The notes: generated by a model not told the origin, from the letters alone. Shown: positions 11,576 to 23,700, counted from the stretch's first letter. The stretch: 64,000 nucleotides of DNA from Cryptomeria japonica (GCF_030272615.1 NC_081409.1:651838468-651902467); one strand, 5' to 3'. Program-made: numbers and translations.

Positions 11576-13379
11576 ATTGCACCAATATTACACAAATTAT
11601 ACTTGTTAAAACCTAGAAAATATTATATAACACCATTTATGCACTTATGAGATTTGAAAACTTATAGCTTTACATCAAAATTTGTTGTTAGAAACACTTA
11701 TAACTAACTCTTTCGTGCATCAAACCTGTTTCACTCTTATCATTTCCAGTATAATCAAGACTATTAAATAACAAAACCCCTATCACCAATCAAAAAGTTC
11801 TCGAAATGCAGATAATTGGCAAATAGATTCAACTTAATACCTTTCTGAAATGTGATTAATAAAAATTTTCCCAACACTTTTTGAGCATTAATCTTTAGAG
11901 CTAGAAAATTAAACTGAAGTAAATCTGCGCCTTTCATGCTCTATTCCCTTCTTACACAATATTAGATATACATCAGAATGAACTCTATCTACCATCTTAT
12001 AAATCATGCAGATGTATCTTGAATCTTAAACCAAATCTAGATGCCTTTGACCCGTCATTATCATAGTAGCAATCACAAGCAGACAACCTTCCTGATCTTC
12101 TCGAATTAACCCAACAAGAATGTAAGGCTTGGATAATACAGAAAAGTAACAAAACAATTTCAAGTTCCACGCTAATACTTGTGATGTCATACATGTGAAG
12201 AAACAGAACTCACCGTTGTCCCCGTTATGAAATTGGTATATCGATTCTCTAAGTGAAATCTGTCACAAACATATGTTTCTAAAAGAACCTGCCACTGACG
12301 CAAAGGCAATGAAACTCATGCTCAATGACATGGCTGGCAAATCTATCATTCTCTCACTGAAACCTAGTCATTGTAGTGACCAAGTTAACGATCACTCTAA
12401 CGAAGAAGACATGAGTAAGTAGGTCAATAACAGATCACTGATGAGATCTCTATAAAAGAAGGCAACATGTCAAAATGAATTAGGTTTGAAGAATGTAACA
12501 TATACCCCTTTCTCAAGTTGAGAAACCAAGCAGATTAACGCTATTACACCCACGACCAAGGAATACAATTTGTACTGTGCCTCTTCCGCACAATCATTTT
12601 AACATCAAGCAGTTAGCAGTATTTGATAGCTTAGACGTATTTCAAAATATGGATAGCAACGGAAAAGGCGAGAAAATGACGATCAATTGACATATCTGAA
12701 ATGCATCTTTTTGTGCTTAAAAGTAGCAACGCCTTATCAACTCAATTGCATGCTTCTACTGCGAGCCTCTGCAATGGATCGATCATCATTTTTGGGTTTA
12801 CACTCATGGTGCTGCTTGGCTCTGACAATCAGGCCATATTAAATTCAATGTTAAAGGAACGATTTTTCATCCCCATATGAGGCAGTAAAATGATTTATAT
12901 TATTGATATTTCAACTGAGCAGAAGAATAGATATATAAAGGTTAAATGCTAGTTACTAAGTATAACTGCCAACAGCAGATGGTTAGAAACTATATCCTCT
13001 CTAGCTAAATAGCAGACAATGTAATATGCTAACACATACATGACAAAACAAGATAAAACATTTTATTCTACATTTTAGCAATTGTGACAACAATGCACTC
13101 ATGCTTATGATGGAAAGATACAGTGCATATGAAAACTTGCTAATGTATTGCTTAACTATCAAAAAAATATTTAGTCATTGATATCTTCATAATGTTATCT
13201 CATTCCCAATGCATAAATGCTGAAGGAAAATTATTTTCATAAATATTGCATTATAAATAGGGTCATGTTTTGTAATTTTATAATATCATAAGCTTAATAG
13301 GATATTTGTCTATTGTCTAATTTCAATGTTGTCTCATTGCATTTTGTTTTCATTTACTTGCAGCTGCAGCCGTGAGAAT
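11576..13379. other. Intergenic stretch, no supported gene
   Basis: No coding region I can support. A minus-strand open frame at 11997-12194 ends with a cysteine/tyrosine-rich stretch (SACDCYYDNDGSK) and has a strong-looking splice donor (AACG then GTGAGT) upstream on the same strand near 12215. It could be a relic exon, but there is no recognisable family. Base composition at 12000-12800 is less AT-rich than its surroundings. Confidence 0.4.
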
Positions 13380-14263
13380 GTGTGAGTTTGACTTGCCTAG
13401 CTCAATCAAATTCAAATTTTGGCAATTTTTTTATGTCTCTTATAATAACCATCTTAAAAATGCAAGATGTTCCTATAATAATATAAATATATAGCATCTT
13501 GAATATTTTTAATAAAATATTTTTCATTATTTAAATATATTTCAATATAATCTAATATCTTAAATATTTTTTTTATTTTAAATTAAATGCATGAAAAATT
13601 AACATTCAAAAAGAGGAGGTTATAATAAATTTTTTTATTAAATATAATTAAAAATGAGTTTAATCATTAAATAATATTGACAACTTCCAACAAGAAACAG
13701 CAAATTCTCTTGTAATGAACATAAAAATATTCATTTGATACGCCTTCAAAACCGAAAATTGAAAAATATACGAACAAATTATTATAACTCTCTATAATTT
13801 GATGAAATGAATTGCTTCTATACACCAGGTAAGTTTAGTCGGATAGATGCTTGTTACATTTTGCACGTAGAGTGCATATACTTTCGGAACTATTCACGTT
13901 TGTGTAAGCTGTTGAAATTTGGCAATTTCACGTTGGTTCGCCCCGTGTGAACAATGTTGATGTAAAGGATGACGTCTTAAATATAGAATGCCATTTCAGG
14001 CCGCAAAACACCAAAGCATACTTTCGCTTCTACTTTGTCTTGAACGAAAATAACAGAAGTGAAGTAACAAGGATGCACCGGCCAACATCCCTCCGCTCAT
14101 CTTAACTCGTTGAGATATATATAATTTAATAAAGAGCAACAAGATTCTACACCAGAGAAATAAATATACATTAATACAAAGAATTTTAGAAGTATATACG
14201 TCTTCTTAAGGGTTCACGTGAATTGTTTCAAGCAATAATGAAAGATGTCACCGATATGAACGC

Positions 14264-14292
14264 AAGGCCGGCTAATCCCTTCCACACGTATA
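14264..14292 (+). promoter_or_regulatory. Conserved PR-1 upstream block, copy A
   Basis: AAGGCCGGCTAAT followed by CCCTTCCACACGTATA. The same block lies at 21905-21933 and 28184-28212 at a similar distance from each PR-1 copy. A G-box core CACGTG sits about 45 bases further upstream (14215-14220). Conservation in three diverged copies suggests either function before duplication or simply shared descent. Confidence 0.4.
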
Positions 14293-14400
14293 TTTCATAC
14301 ATTTGAAACCAGATGAAACTGGGTTCACGAGATCTAGCTATGCTTTTATCATTGCATATGCCCATTCTAAAGTTGCCCACGTAAGCATGCATAATCTGCC

Positions 14401-14408
14401 TATAGAAG
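14401..14408 (+). promoter_or_regulatory. Degenerate TATA box of PR-1 copy A
   Basis: TATAGAAG occupies the position of TATAAAAG in copy B, 65 bases before the ATG. The A-to-G change inside the core would be expected to weaken the promoter. Confidence 0.45.
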
Positions 14409-14465
14409 ACAGAGATACTAGAATCCTTAACAAGCTGAGAGAAGTCGCTGGTTAAGGCATTTACA

Positions 14466-14660
14466 ATGAAAACTGGCCTTGTAATATGGCGTCTAGCGGG
14501 GCTTATAATCTCTGTAGCCAATGCAAGCAGGCCTCTTCAAAAAAGTCGAGGAAAACTCCACTTAGAATACTATAATGGAGGGGGCGGTGCGCGTCGTAGA
14601 AATAACAGCGAGTGCTTGGCTTTCATGGCAGAAGTAGGAGAGAAGCCTATTTATCCATAA
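14466..14660 (+). pseudogene. PR-1 copy A, truncated pseudogene
   Basis: Keeps the start codon, a signal-peptide-like N-terminus (MKTGLVIWRLAGLIISVANA) and the pro-region, with 64 codons in all. Compared with copy B it lacks the six-residue NMQNSAR stretch, has Cys44 changed to Arg (ARRR for ARCR), and stops after EVGEKPIYP because a deletion of about 1.4 kb joins the coding sequence to DNA that in copy B lies about 1 kb beyond the gene (AACATATAATAGC, 14667). The whole CAP core, with its His/Glu cavity residues and the HYTQ motif, is gone. A short secreted peptide could still be made, but no PR-1 function is expected. The positively charged Arg in the signal core (IWRLAG) may also weaken export. 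Confidence 0.85.
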
Positions 14661-17066
14661 CATTAGAACATATAATAGCTTTAGCGCTCAAGGAAAACTA
14701 TTTATCCATGATTAAACCAACAATGAAAGCATATATGATTTTTCTTTAACCTTCCAAACTTAAAACAGTATCTTCAATTGGAAAGAATTTCATATTTGAA
14801 TATATTTAAGTTGAATCATAGGCCAATCACCTAAAAGAATCATATACCATGAGAATGTATAATAGCATAATGCCTTTAAGTAATTCATGCGTTCAATACT
14901 AGGTAGCGCAAGCTATAAGATATAACTAGAAGAGATGCTTGATGGTTTACAAATGACCCTATAGGGATAATTTAAAGTTGACACTCCCAAATCAGCTATC
15001 TAAACTTTACCATAGGGAGACCTTAGTGTCTAGAAGATACTAAGTGAAGTGAGCCAATTTGGGTTCAACTAAAGTGGTCTAGAGTATTTTAAGCCTTTGT
15101 TTTTATCCAAATGTTAAAGAATGAAAATTCCACCTAGCATTAACCATATAAACTATAGGTAGGTAAGGAGAAATCCATGCATGATTTTATATAAGTTTAT
15201 AGTTCCTAAAAGATTTTTTAAGATCTAACACTTGTAGTCTTTCCACCATGACTTTGTATAAGGAATAGCTACCTTGTGAGACATTTTTGGGTAATTGAAT
15301 GCATAATAATTTAATAAGATTCCATAATTTTATTGTCAATCTTGAATTTAACTTTACAATCTGGCCTAGGGAACCAAGTTTTAGTATTTTGAAGAAAAAA
15401 GGGAATAGTACTATCCTAGTAGTTAGATCCAAAAATCACTTCTCTACTTCCTAGAACAAATCTTTCACTTTCAAGGTCAGGATTGTCATTATAAAAGTGA
15501 AGTTTGATCATTCAAAGCATGCAAAGTGTTGAAGGTCAACTCAATGTGAGTGGGTTTTCCCTCCTAAACCTTAAGCTTAGCTTAAACTCAAGAGGGTGTA
15601 CCAAAGGTTTAAGTAAACAAAATGGTAGACTAAAAATGGTGATAAGAAAACCCAAAATACTAACTTTACCCCAAATATTGTCACTAAGAAAAGAATAATT
15701 AGCTTCATTAAGGACCTCTCTATATCCAATTCAAATGCCAATACATTAATTCATGGATGGATTGAGACACATAATGCATAAGACACATTTTAATTACAAT
15801 AGTTTCTAAGAGTTTGTAAACTGTTTTGTTGTGGAAAGATGAGATGCCCTAAAATAAAAATATTTTAAAAATATTGATCTATTCTTTGATTTCTTTGATT
15901 TTTTGTGATTGTAACAAACATAGGCCATAGTGATGCCAATCTAGGGGGTTATAGAGTCACATTTGACAAGGGAAAATTATAAGAGATTATGTCAAAATAC
16001 AAATTGATCAAACATCTAAATGTCAAAGAAATGCAATCTTACCAATATTGCATGCTTAGTTATCCATCAATAAGTTGAACATATTTCTAAGCAAACATCA
16101 TATGATTTATTACAACTTATTTCAGGTTTAGAGTTTGCTCATATTCACTAAATGACGCTTACATTCACAAGTTGAAGGAAATTTCTCACAATACATGTAT
16201 TTTGTGAGATTTCTCATACATCAGTAGAGAAATAAGACAAAACAACAAATGGACAACAACATCTATAATAACATGACACAATTCCTTCCTTCTTGTTGTT
16301 TCACTATAAATTGGTGTTTTCCCCGAAATTTGATGCTAAGTTTGCTTTCTTCTTTGCCTCTATATTTTTGTTCTCCAATATCCCCAAATGAAACCTCAAA
16401 ACCCCCCCCATAGTACCTAGCTAAGAAATAACATAACTTGGGACACTATATCACTAATAAAATCAATAGTCTAGAAACATTCCCAACTAAAATGGATGTA
16501 TCGGAAAAAGATCTTTCCATAAGAAGTATTTACAGTAACTAAAAGAGTTCCCTTACATTTATGACAATTTAGTGTGAGAGGAAAATGACGTCATTTCATT
16601 TAGCATGTAATATCATTTAATGTGCCCTATTTTACACTAGCATTCCCTCTTTGTTTGGATCAAGTTGTAATACATAATTTATTAGTATCCTTTCAAAATT
16701 TAGCTATTTTGTCGATGAACATAGACATTACCACACATGTATCACAACATTTTAGGAGGAGATGAATGAAAAAATCAAGTACAACATCCCAATTTGTTGC
16801 ATCCTATCTATGGTAGACAATAAGCATCAAGATCCACTAATTTTTTAGTCCAGGAGGTCTCCATTGATTGAAACCTCTAGTGAAGCCATATTGTTACCTT
16901 GACAGATCTCATTTGCTTCTAATCAACTTTAAAATACTTACCAATATCATGAAATGATGAAATTAATATTGTTATACCTTTGGTGCCCCGACAAGTTTAC
17001 CACGAGTAATAGACTGAGAGAAAGGAAGCATTACCATTTTCATACTTCTAATAGGTACCTTATCTT

Positions 17067-17200
17067 AGACCAACTTTGGAGTGTTTCTGGACATTTTGAA
17101 TCAAGATCAAAATCAGTTTATTTCAATTCTCTTTAGACCAACTTTGGAGTGTTTATTGACATTATGAATCAAGATCAAAATCATTTTCACCTCATTGTTT
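17067..17200. repeat. 68-bp tandem duplication, two units
   Basis: AGACCAACTTTGGAGTGTTT begins at 17067 and again at 17135, each followed by a version of ACATT-TGAATCAAGATCAAAATCA. Copy B has a single unit at the matching place (near 24945), so the duplication is specific to copy A. Confidence 0.7.
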
Positions 17201-18599
17201 CTCACTTCTCCAATAGCTTCAAATGACACACGCCTTATGTTGTTTTTGGGCCTTATTTAACCATGACACTTGGTAAGAAAGCAATATTATATTTTTAATC
17301 TCCATCAAATGATTCATCCTCCACTAATATCTCTCCCACCAAGCTCACCACCATCAGATTCCAAGTAGGAGACAGGTATCAATGCTTCCACATCTTAGAT
17401 AGATGAACCAAAGATCCATCATATACTGTAGTCGGGCCATCGGGCGATCGAATGTTCTTATGTTTGCTAACCCATGGGATGAGAGTCCGCAAAGTACCAA
17501 GCTCCTAATAGCACTACAAGTTTCAAATGTTGGGGTGGGATATGAGGCTCTACCACCGCGATATTCTGACCATTAAATATAATGCCTTTCCATTTCATCA
17601 CTCACCATCATCTAATGCTAAGAAATGAAGGTAGACACATCTCCGACATACTGATAAAACCGATACAACTGTCTTTGGCTTATCGGGACTTGACACACAA
17701 TAGCCTCCCCCTTGTTTCCAGTATTCATATATTTGAACAAGCAAATCACAAGCCTTAGTGATCTTGTCCGCCCTTTTCCTTGTCTATCATTCACCAGTTT
17801 CTCTGCATCAACTGAGTGATTTCATTCAATCATAGATCAAGTACTGTCTTTCAGACATCAGACCGCTTTGCTTATTCTTCTGCTTTCAGACATTGGGATT
17901 CCACTTTCATCAATAACTAGGACGGGAGTATGAGATACTCCAACATCCAAAACTTCTTACTACATTCTTCTTTTGCAGTTCGGGCATCAGGTCTCCCTTC
18001 ATTTGCTTACCAGTGGGACGGGCGTAAGAGATACTTCAACATCTCGATAAACATAAATATTTTTTCCTTCCAAATTGCAACAAGCTTTCCACACTCCACA
18101 CCTATGTATAGATTAAACAAAATTTTTGATTCTAGCCTACAAAGATTTGTAAAAGCTCCAAGAGACAACAAAAGTGTAAGAACAATCCTGCATTTAAACA
18201 TACATTTTTTTTTTTCAGTGTCCTAATAGTGGCTGTAGTTGGAGAAGAGTTCCTGTCATAGGAACTTGAGAATATAAATAACTCTAACCTACAAATATTT
18301 CCAAAAGCTAAAAATCGGATAACAAAATTGTACGGAGAATTTCATTTTTTTTCTCCAATCCTTAATATTGAATATAATTGGGGAAGAGTGCTACTTGTAG
18401 GAACTTGAAAACTCAAAGAACTATGGGTTTATCAGAAACAATAAAGAACAAAATGAAATCAAGAAGTAAGAAATCATCATGATCAATAGGGATCAAGACG
18501 ACTAAAAAATGAGATGTTCAATTTATGGACAATGTAACCTTAATTCAATTATCAAAATTTACGAGTTTCATTACTAACGAAAATCAATATTTTTAATAT

Positions 18600-18960
18600 T
18601 GACAATGAACATGCAAATCAATCAATTCTCTATCTAAGCCTACGACAATATATACATTAAGCTCATACCTCTCTATTACACCGTAAGACCCAGGTCAGAA
18701 AGGGTCAAATTTTCTTTGATTTCCTTCATCCTCTAGCCTGGCATTGCATAAAAGACCCAACCTAAAAGTTCCTTGGCAACACCTTATTGTGCAAGTGGTT
18801 GATTACTTATTGACACTACAAATTTTAATCCTCTACAAGTGTATGTTGCTCATTCAACTTAGTTGATTCCATGTCCTTTTTGAGATATGCATAAGATTGA
18901 TTTTCATCTATATTTTTATAATGGTTAGCATATAAGAAATGCTATGCCAATAAATATTCT
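18600..18960 (-). pseudogene. Ty3/gypsy integrase C-terminal piece in copy A
   Basis: Nucleotide sequence here aligns with 26290-26640 in copy B, where the minus strand encodes the end of a Ty3/gypsy integrase. In this copy the translation around 18700 still shows FDPF and GSYGV, matching the FDPLWLGPY motif of the family, but it is heavily interrupted. It marks the downstream boundary of the duplicated unit. Confidence 0.45.
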
Positions 18961-19397
18961 AGATCAAGAGTTAATCTAATATAAGTATAACACATTAGAT
19001 GTTAATTATATGTTCACACTATATGATAAATTGAAGGTAAAAAGAAACATGAATTTTTAATTACAATTACTAGTAAAACAATATCAAAGAAGAATGAGTC
19101 AATATTTCCTTTTCTTTTTTATAGCCAAAACTCGAATGATTACATTTAATTGCATAGTGAACTTTTTATGTCCCCTGTAATAACCATATTCAACATGCAA
19201 GATTCTCCTATGATTCTATAAATATATCACATCTTGAATACTTAATATTTTTTTAATTTTATATTAAATCGACAAAAAATGTATTAAAAAAAATATTATA
19301 CACAAATTTTTTATTTTAATACAACTAAAAAGAGTTCAATCACTAAATGTTTCTGACATCTTCTTATAAGAAAAAATAAATTTTTGTATCATAGACT

Positions 19398-19407
19398 TCA
19401 ATAAATT
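19398..19407. repeat. Target-site duplication, left copy
   Basis: TCAATAAATT directly before the 2.1 kb insertion, repeated at its right end. Confidence 0.65.
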
Positions 19408-21491
19408 CTTGATGGCGAGAAAGAAGGGGAGGGCTAGGGTTTTGGGAGGTGGAGAGGTTGTAGGGGATGAGAAGGAAGGTGACGATGATGGTGAGGATGA
19501 TAGCGATGGTCATGGCAATCTATTCCTTTTTTGTGTGGTGTGGCCCTATTGTGGGTTCTTTTGGCTTGGTGGTGTTTGGTTTCAGATCCTTTTCTATGTT
19601 GCCCTATTCTAGGGTATTGGGAGGGGGCTCCTTATGTTGTTGATTATTGTGCAAAAAACCTCGCTTCTTCTTGATGAGTGCTCTCCTAGCATGGACCTAT
19701 TTTTTTTGTCTTTTTGCTATCTCCTTTGAGGTTGTCGTTAGTTGATGCACATGAGTTATGTTTGCTATGTGTTTGGCTCCTGGTGGATTGTCTTGCCCCG
19801 TGGTAATCTTTGGTCCTCTATTGGGTAAAAAGCCTTTTTTGGACATTCCCTTTGGCAATGTTTCTTGCTATGGGTTGTGGCAGTAAATTCTTAGAGTGGT
19901 TCTTCTTCTATGCGGATCTTTTGCTTCTTCCTTGGTGTGTTAGGGGTTTGTCCCTAGTGTTTTTTAGTGATTGTTGGGGGATCACAGTTTCATGTGGCTA
20001 CACTTTTTCTTAGGATGACAATTTTTCTCTTTGGGTAGGAGATTTGTTTTTTATAGTGGGTTGGCTTTGGAGGTGTGCTAAGGGCTAGTTACCACGTGGG
20101 AGATTAACTAGAGAGGGCTCCTCTTCCTTTGTGCCCACTACTATGGTGGTCTTTGGCTCCCATTCGATGAGGTTTTTATTTTCCTAGGTCTTTGTGTTTT
20201 CCTCCCGCCCACCCATTACTCTAGCTTTCCTAGTTTGCTATAGCCTGTAGGGTCACCCTTTTGGAGATCGGGTTGGACTTTTGTCTATTTTTTTCTATAG
20301 GAGAGAACCTCTTCCAAGGTGTTCATTTCTTCTAGGTTGTTGACTTAGAGTGATGTTGCTATCAGAGGACCTATTGAGGTGGTTCTCGGTATTTTGCCTA
20401 CAGGGAGTTCTATCAGTATCTCATCTTCTTGGTCTCCTATGGTTATTATTTCTACAAATAATTGTTTATCTACCTAGTGCTTATTGCCTGCTCATAGATC
20501 TAGGGCCTTGTTTCTTATTGTTTCTCACCATGTTGTGGGTTCCTCCTTCTATGGCTCCATTTTTCTATCTGAGTGGACAATACACTCTGTTTCAACCATA
20601 GTTTCTATTATAGAGGTGTCTAACACTACTTCTATTTGCATGTGGTAGACCCTTCATAATGATTCCCTATTCTCCTATACACCTCAAACGTTGGTTGTCT
20701 TTGGTCAGAGACGGTGAGTATTTGGGATTGCCTTTCTAGAGGGGCTTTTGGGGTGAGTACTCCTCTTCTTTGTTTGAGGGATTTGGATTAAATCTTCTCC
20801 ACCTTTGGTCAAATTTGATGTGGGGGTTGGTTGAGGTCGTTGGGTTTTGGGGTCAATGCACTTCTCAACAAATGGTGGTGTTCCTTTTGAAATGGGTCTA
20901 ATGTTGTCAATGGTGGGTTGGATGTGGACATGTGTTGAGGGTTGGTTACTATGTGGGTGTTTAACTTGAGAGGGCTCTTTGACTTTCTTAACTGCTCCCT
21001 TGGTGATGTTGGACCTTCTTTGGGGGATGCTATTTTCTTCTTGGGCTTGTGTTCTTTCTTTTTAGCTCCTTTTCCTCTTATGGTTCATACAGTGAGTTGG
21101 TTAAGTGCTCATTTTTTGGGCACTTTCAGCTCCTTGTGGATTTGTTCCTTGTCCAAGAAAGTCTTGGCTCAATTTGGTCCTTTAGATAAAAGATTGCAGA
21201 AAGGCTTTTAAAATCCGCTATTTGTTTTCTCCTCCCTTGACTATTTTAGTTTTAGCGAAAGGGGTGTTTGTAGGAGGATGGTTCCTCTATTCTGATTAAG
21301 TGATTTTGTGTGGTTGGGAACTTTGTTCCCATCAGTTTGGTGGTCCGCTCAAAAGCATCTATTAAAAAAGGGTTTGCCTTTTTAGATTTTTGTGTCTTGA
21401 TGGTCTCAGTGCCAGTGAGTTCCCCTATTGTACACCAACGAAATGGTTACGTAATGGTTCGAGCCTATCCTAGTTTTATCTAATCAGAACA
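19408..21491 (+). mobile_element. 2.1 kb LINE-type insertion upstream of PR-1
   Basis: G/T-rich block quite unlike its AT-rich surroundings, inserted into the PR-1 upstream region: copy A is continuous at this point (near 13740). It is flanked by TCAATAAATT at 19398-19407 and 21492-21501, and the match extends with one indel to CTT. The 3' end (GGTTACGTAATGGTTCGAGCC ... TAATCAGAAC) matches the LINE 3' ends near 61-62 kb and 11.5 kb. A short Gly/Asp-rich open frame starts at its 5' edge (19409-19612); the rest has no recognisable coding sequence. It is a 5'-truncated non-LTR insertion, younger than the A/B duplication. Confidence 0.75.
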
Positions 21492-21501
21492 TCAATAAAT
21501 T
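21492..21501. repeat. Target-site duplication, right copy
   Basis: TCAATAAATT directly after the tail TAATCAGAACA. The following sequence resumes the homology with copy A at about 13745. Confidence 0.65.
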
Positions 21502-21855
21502 TCTTTTATGCACCTTAAAAACTGAAATATGAACATATTATCTATTATAACTATATAAATTTCGTGCAATGAATTTCTTCTATACACCAGGTAAGCAAAG
21601 TTGAATGAATTCTTGTTGCATTTTGCATATACTCTAGGTGGAAACTGTTGAAAGTCGGCAACTTCACGTTGGTTCGCCCCGTGAACGATATTGATGTAAA
21701 CGATAACGTATTAAATATGAAATGGCATCTCTCCACTCAACTTATCTTCGTTGAAACATATATACTTTAATAAAGAGAAACGTGAATCTACACCAGAGAA
21801 ATATAGATACATTAATACAACGAATTTTAGAAGTATATACATCTTCTATAAGGTT

Positions 21856-21861
21856 CACGTG
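21856..21861 (+). promoter_or_regulatory. G-box core upstream of PR-1
   Basis: CACGTG, 246 bases before the start codon. It is present at the matching place in copies A (14215) and C (28135). Such cores bind bZIP and bHLH factors in plants; use here is inferred only. Confidence 0.4.
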
Positions 21862-21904
21862 TATCGTCTCGTGCTATAATGAATGCTGTCCCCGATATCA
21901 ACGA

Positions 21905-21933
21905 AAGGCCGGCTAATCTCTTCCACACGTATA
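21905..21933 (+). promoter_or_regulatory. Conserved PR-1 upstream block, copy B
   Basis: AAGGCCGGCTAATCTCTTCC followed by ACACGTATA, nearly identical in all three duplicates while nearby sequence has diverged more. No known element is recognised apart from the ACGT core. Confidence 0.4.
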
Positions 21934-22040
21934 GTTCGAACATCTGAAACAAGAACAAACTGGGTTCACGAGATCTACCTATTTTGTATGTTATCACATG
22001 TCCATTATAAAGAACTCTACGTAAGCATTAATAAACTGCC

Positions 22041-22048
22041 TATAAAAG
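22041..22048 (+). promoter_or_regulatory. TATA box of intact PR-1 gene
   Basis: TATAAAAG, 59 bases before the last base ahead of the ATG, so transcription should start at about 22070-22080. Both pseudogene copies carry a substitution in this box (TATAGAAG in A, CATAAAAG in C). Confidence 0.7.
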
Positions 22049-22106
22049 ATAGGGATATTAGAACACTTAAGAAGCCGAGAGAAGCCCTTGATTCAAGGCA
22101 TTTACA

Positions 22107-22661
22107 ATGAAAACTCCCCTTGTATTATTGCTTCTAGTGGGTCTTATAATCTCTGTTGCTAATGCAACCAGGCCTCTTCAAAAAACTCCAGGAAACTCCA
22201 GCTTAGAGTACTATAATGGAGGCGGCGGAGCGCGTTGCAGAAATAACAGCGAGTGCACGGCCTTCATGAATATGCAGAATAGCGCTCGGGCAGAAGTAGG
22301 AGAGGAGCCTTTCGCATGGGACCATAAAGTTGAGTCTTACGCCCGCTGGTGGGCAGAGCAACGAAGGGAAGATTGCCAGCTGCTGCACTCGGATGGGCCC
22401 TATGGCGAGAACATTTTCTGGGGTAGCGGCTCAGACTGGACTCCTGTGGATGCTGTTCAGGACTGGCTTGAAGAAAAGGAGTATTATAATTACGAGAGCA
22501 ATAGTTGCGAGAGTGGTGAGATGTGCGGCCACTATACCCAGATTGTTTGGAATAACACCCAAGTTATAGGGTGCGCCAGGGTTGTGTGTTACAGTGGTGA
22601 TGTTTTCATGACATGTAATTATCATCCTCCTGGTAACTACATTGGTGAGAGACCATACTGA
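22107..22661 (+). CDS. PR-1: Pathogenesis-related protein 1 (CAP superfamily), secreted
   Basis: Complete single-exon gene of 184 codons; plant PR-1 genes are usually intronless and 160-180 residues. Residues 1-20 form a signal peptide (MKTPLVLLLLVGLIISVANA), followed by an unusual pro-region of about 35 residues containing two extra cysteines (Cys44, Cys50). The CAP domain starts at about 55. The cavity residues His94 (LLHSDGPYGEN), Glu101, Glu123 (WLEEKEYY) and His142 (CGHYTQIVW) are all present, as are the six canonical cysteines (90, 134, 140, 156, 161, 170). The usual HNxAR motif reads QNSAR. The last 11 residues, PPGNYIGERPY after CNYH, match the CAPE signalling-peptide pattern. Three N-glycosylation sequons are visible (30, 46, 149). 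PR-1 proteins act in the apoplast in defence and bind sterols. The start follows from the signal peptide and the upstream TATA box. Confidence 0.95.
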   Translation: MKTPLVLLLLVGLIISVANATRPLQKTPGNSSLEYYNGGGGARCRNNSECTAFMNMQNSARAEVGEEPFAWDHKVESYARWWAEQRREDCQLLHSDGPYGENIFWGSGSDWTPVDAVQDWLEEKEYYNYESNSCESGEMCGHYTQIVWNNTQVIGCARVVCYSGDVFMTCNYHPPGNYIGERPY

Positions 22662-23700
22662 TACTGATAAAAAACTGCCCTTCTCACCTTGTTTTATAAT
22701 ATTCTTTAACACAGAGGAAGGGGCTGCATTATAAGAGAAAGTAATATTGTATTTCGATAAGATTAAATGTATATAGGTTGTGCGTTTGGCAATTCTGTGG
22801 GTTTGTGTATAACCGTAAAAACGATTATCTGTGACACAGCAATGAGATCGTGTTTGTTATTGTGGTTACACGTGCACTTGAAGTCCAATTTTCCGTTGTT
22901 ATTACTTTTGTCTTGTACGCTTGGTTTTCCTATAGTTGCTCAAAATATTTTAATAATTTTGACACTCCGTGGGACCTGTCTCCGGGACATTTTACTGTGT
23001 CTGCTATGACCTACATAACATAGTTAATCTGGGTACGGGAAATAGAGAATGCTAATCAGTATTTAAGGGCCGAGGCCATCGTCACCGTTTACAATTCACA
23101 AATCAAACGAAGAAAAAGGAGGTAAGGACGACGGGTTTCCATACGCCTTTTTAATGGTGAATAGTGTTCTATTAAAATATAAAAATATGCTACTTAATTT
23201 AGAGGAAAGGTGGGTAAAATAAAATTGCATGCCACGTTGAAGTTTGAAAAAAAAAAAGAGCAATCAAATTGCTAAGCTTTGAGAGATCACATATAGGTGA
23301 GTGATTTCCTCTGTACTAGGCTTGTACTAGGCTTATAGCGTATGATGATATGATTTTGATAGTTTTTTGGGTTGTTGATTAATAGTATGTATGCAGAAAA
23401 TTGAAAGGTTCTAGAAAAGAAAAATCTAATATCTAATCGATTAGTATGGTCATGTTGAAAAAAAAAGGAAATGTTCATGTGATAGAGGTATCCATCCATC
23501 ATGACCTCCTCTCGAACTATGGTTGCAAGCATATTCGTTTCAAAGTTTTGGTATGGTTCAATCTCATGGAAATGAAGCATAACTATTAACATGGATAGGT
23601 AAAATCGAAGCATGTGTACATGGGACATTGGTCTAGTCTTTAATTAAAGTTCGTAAATGATAATCTATAAAGCCACCTTGTTGGTTTGGACTTGGATCTA
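22662..23700. other. PR-1 3' flank
   Basis: 3' untranslated and flanking sequence. 22740-22850 is well conserved with 28548-28660 behind copy C (GTTGTGCGTTTGGCAATTCTGTG; GATTATCTGTGACACAGCA). No canonical AATAAA was seen within 100 bases of the stop. The rest is non-coding. Confidence 0.5.

Larger units (their letters stand above)
13380..18960 (+). repeat. PR-1 segmental duplicate, copy A
   Basis: First of three diverged direct duplicates. It aligns with copy B (19130-26640) upstream of the gene (13400-13740 with 19140-19405; 13760-14465 with 21500-22106), over the truncated gene, and downstream from AACATATAATAGCTTTAG (14667) matching 23712 on. 16130-18960 matches 24150-26640, and 15000-15460 matches copy C at 30080-30490. 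The end of the unit is a piece of Ty3/gypsy integrase (18.6-18.96 kb). The distance from the start codon of A to that of B is 7641 bases, of which 2.1 kb is the later insertion at 19.4 kb. Confidence 0.75.

Noticed and set aside
14466-14660. PR-1 copy A as a functional small secreted peptide gene
   Set aside because: It lacks the CAP core, has a damaged TATA box and signal core, and its end is created by a deletion junction.
19409-21211. Open frames in the 19.4-21.5 kb insertion
   Set aside because: Apart from a short Gly/Asp-rich start, the frames are Phe/Leu/Trp-rich translations of G/T-rich 3' sequence and match no family.
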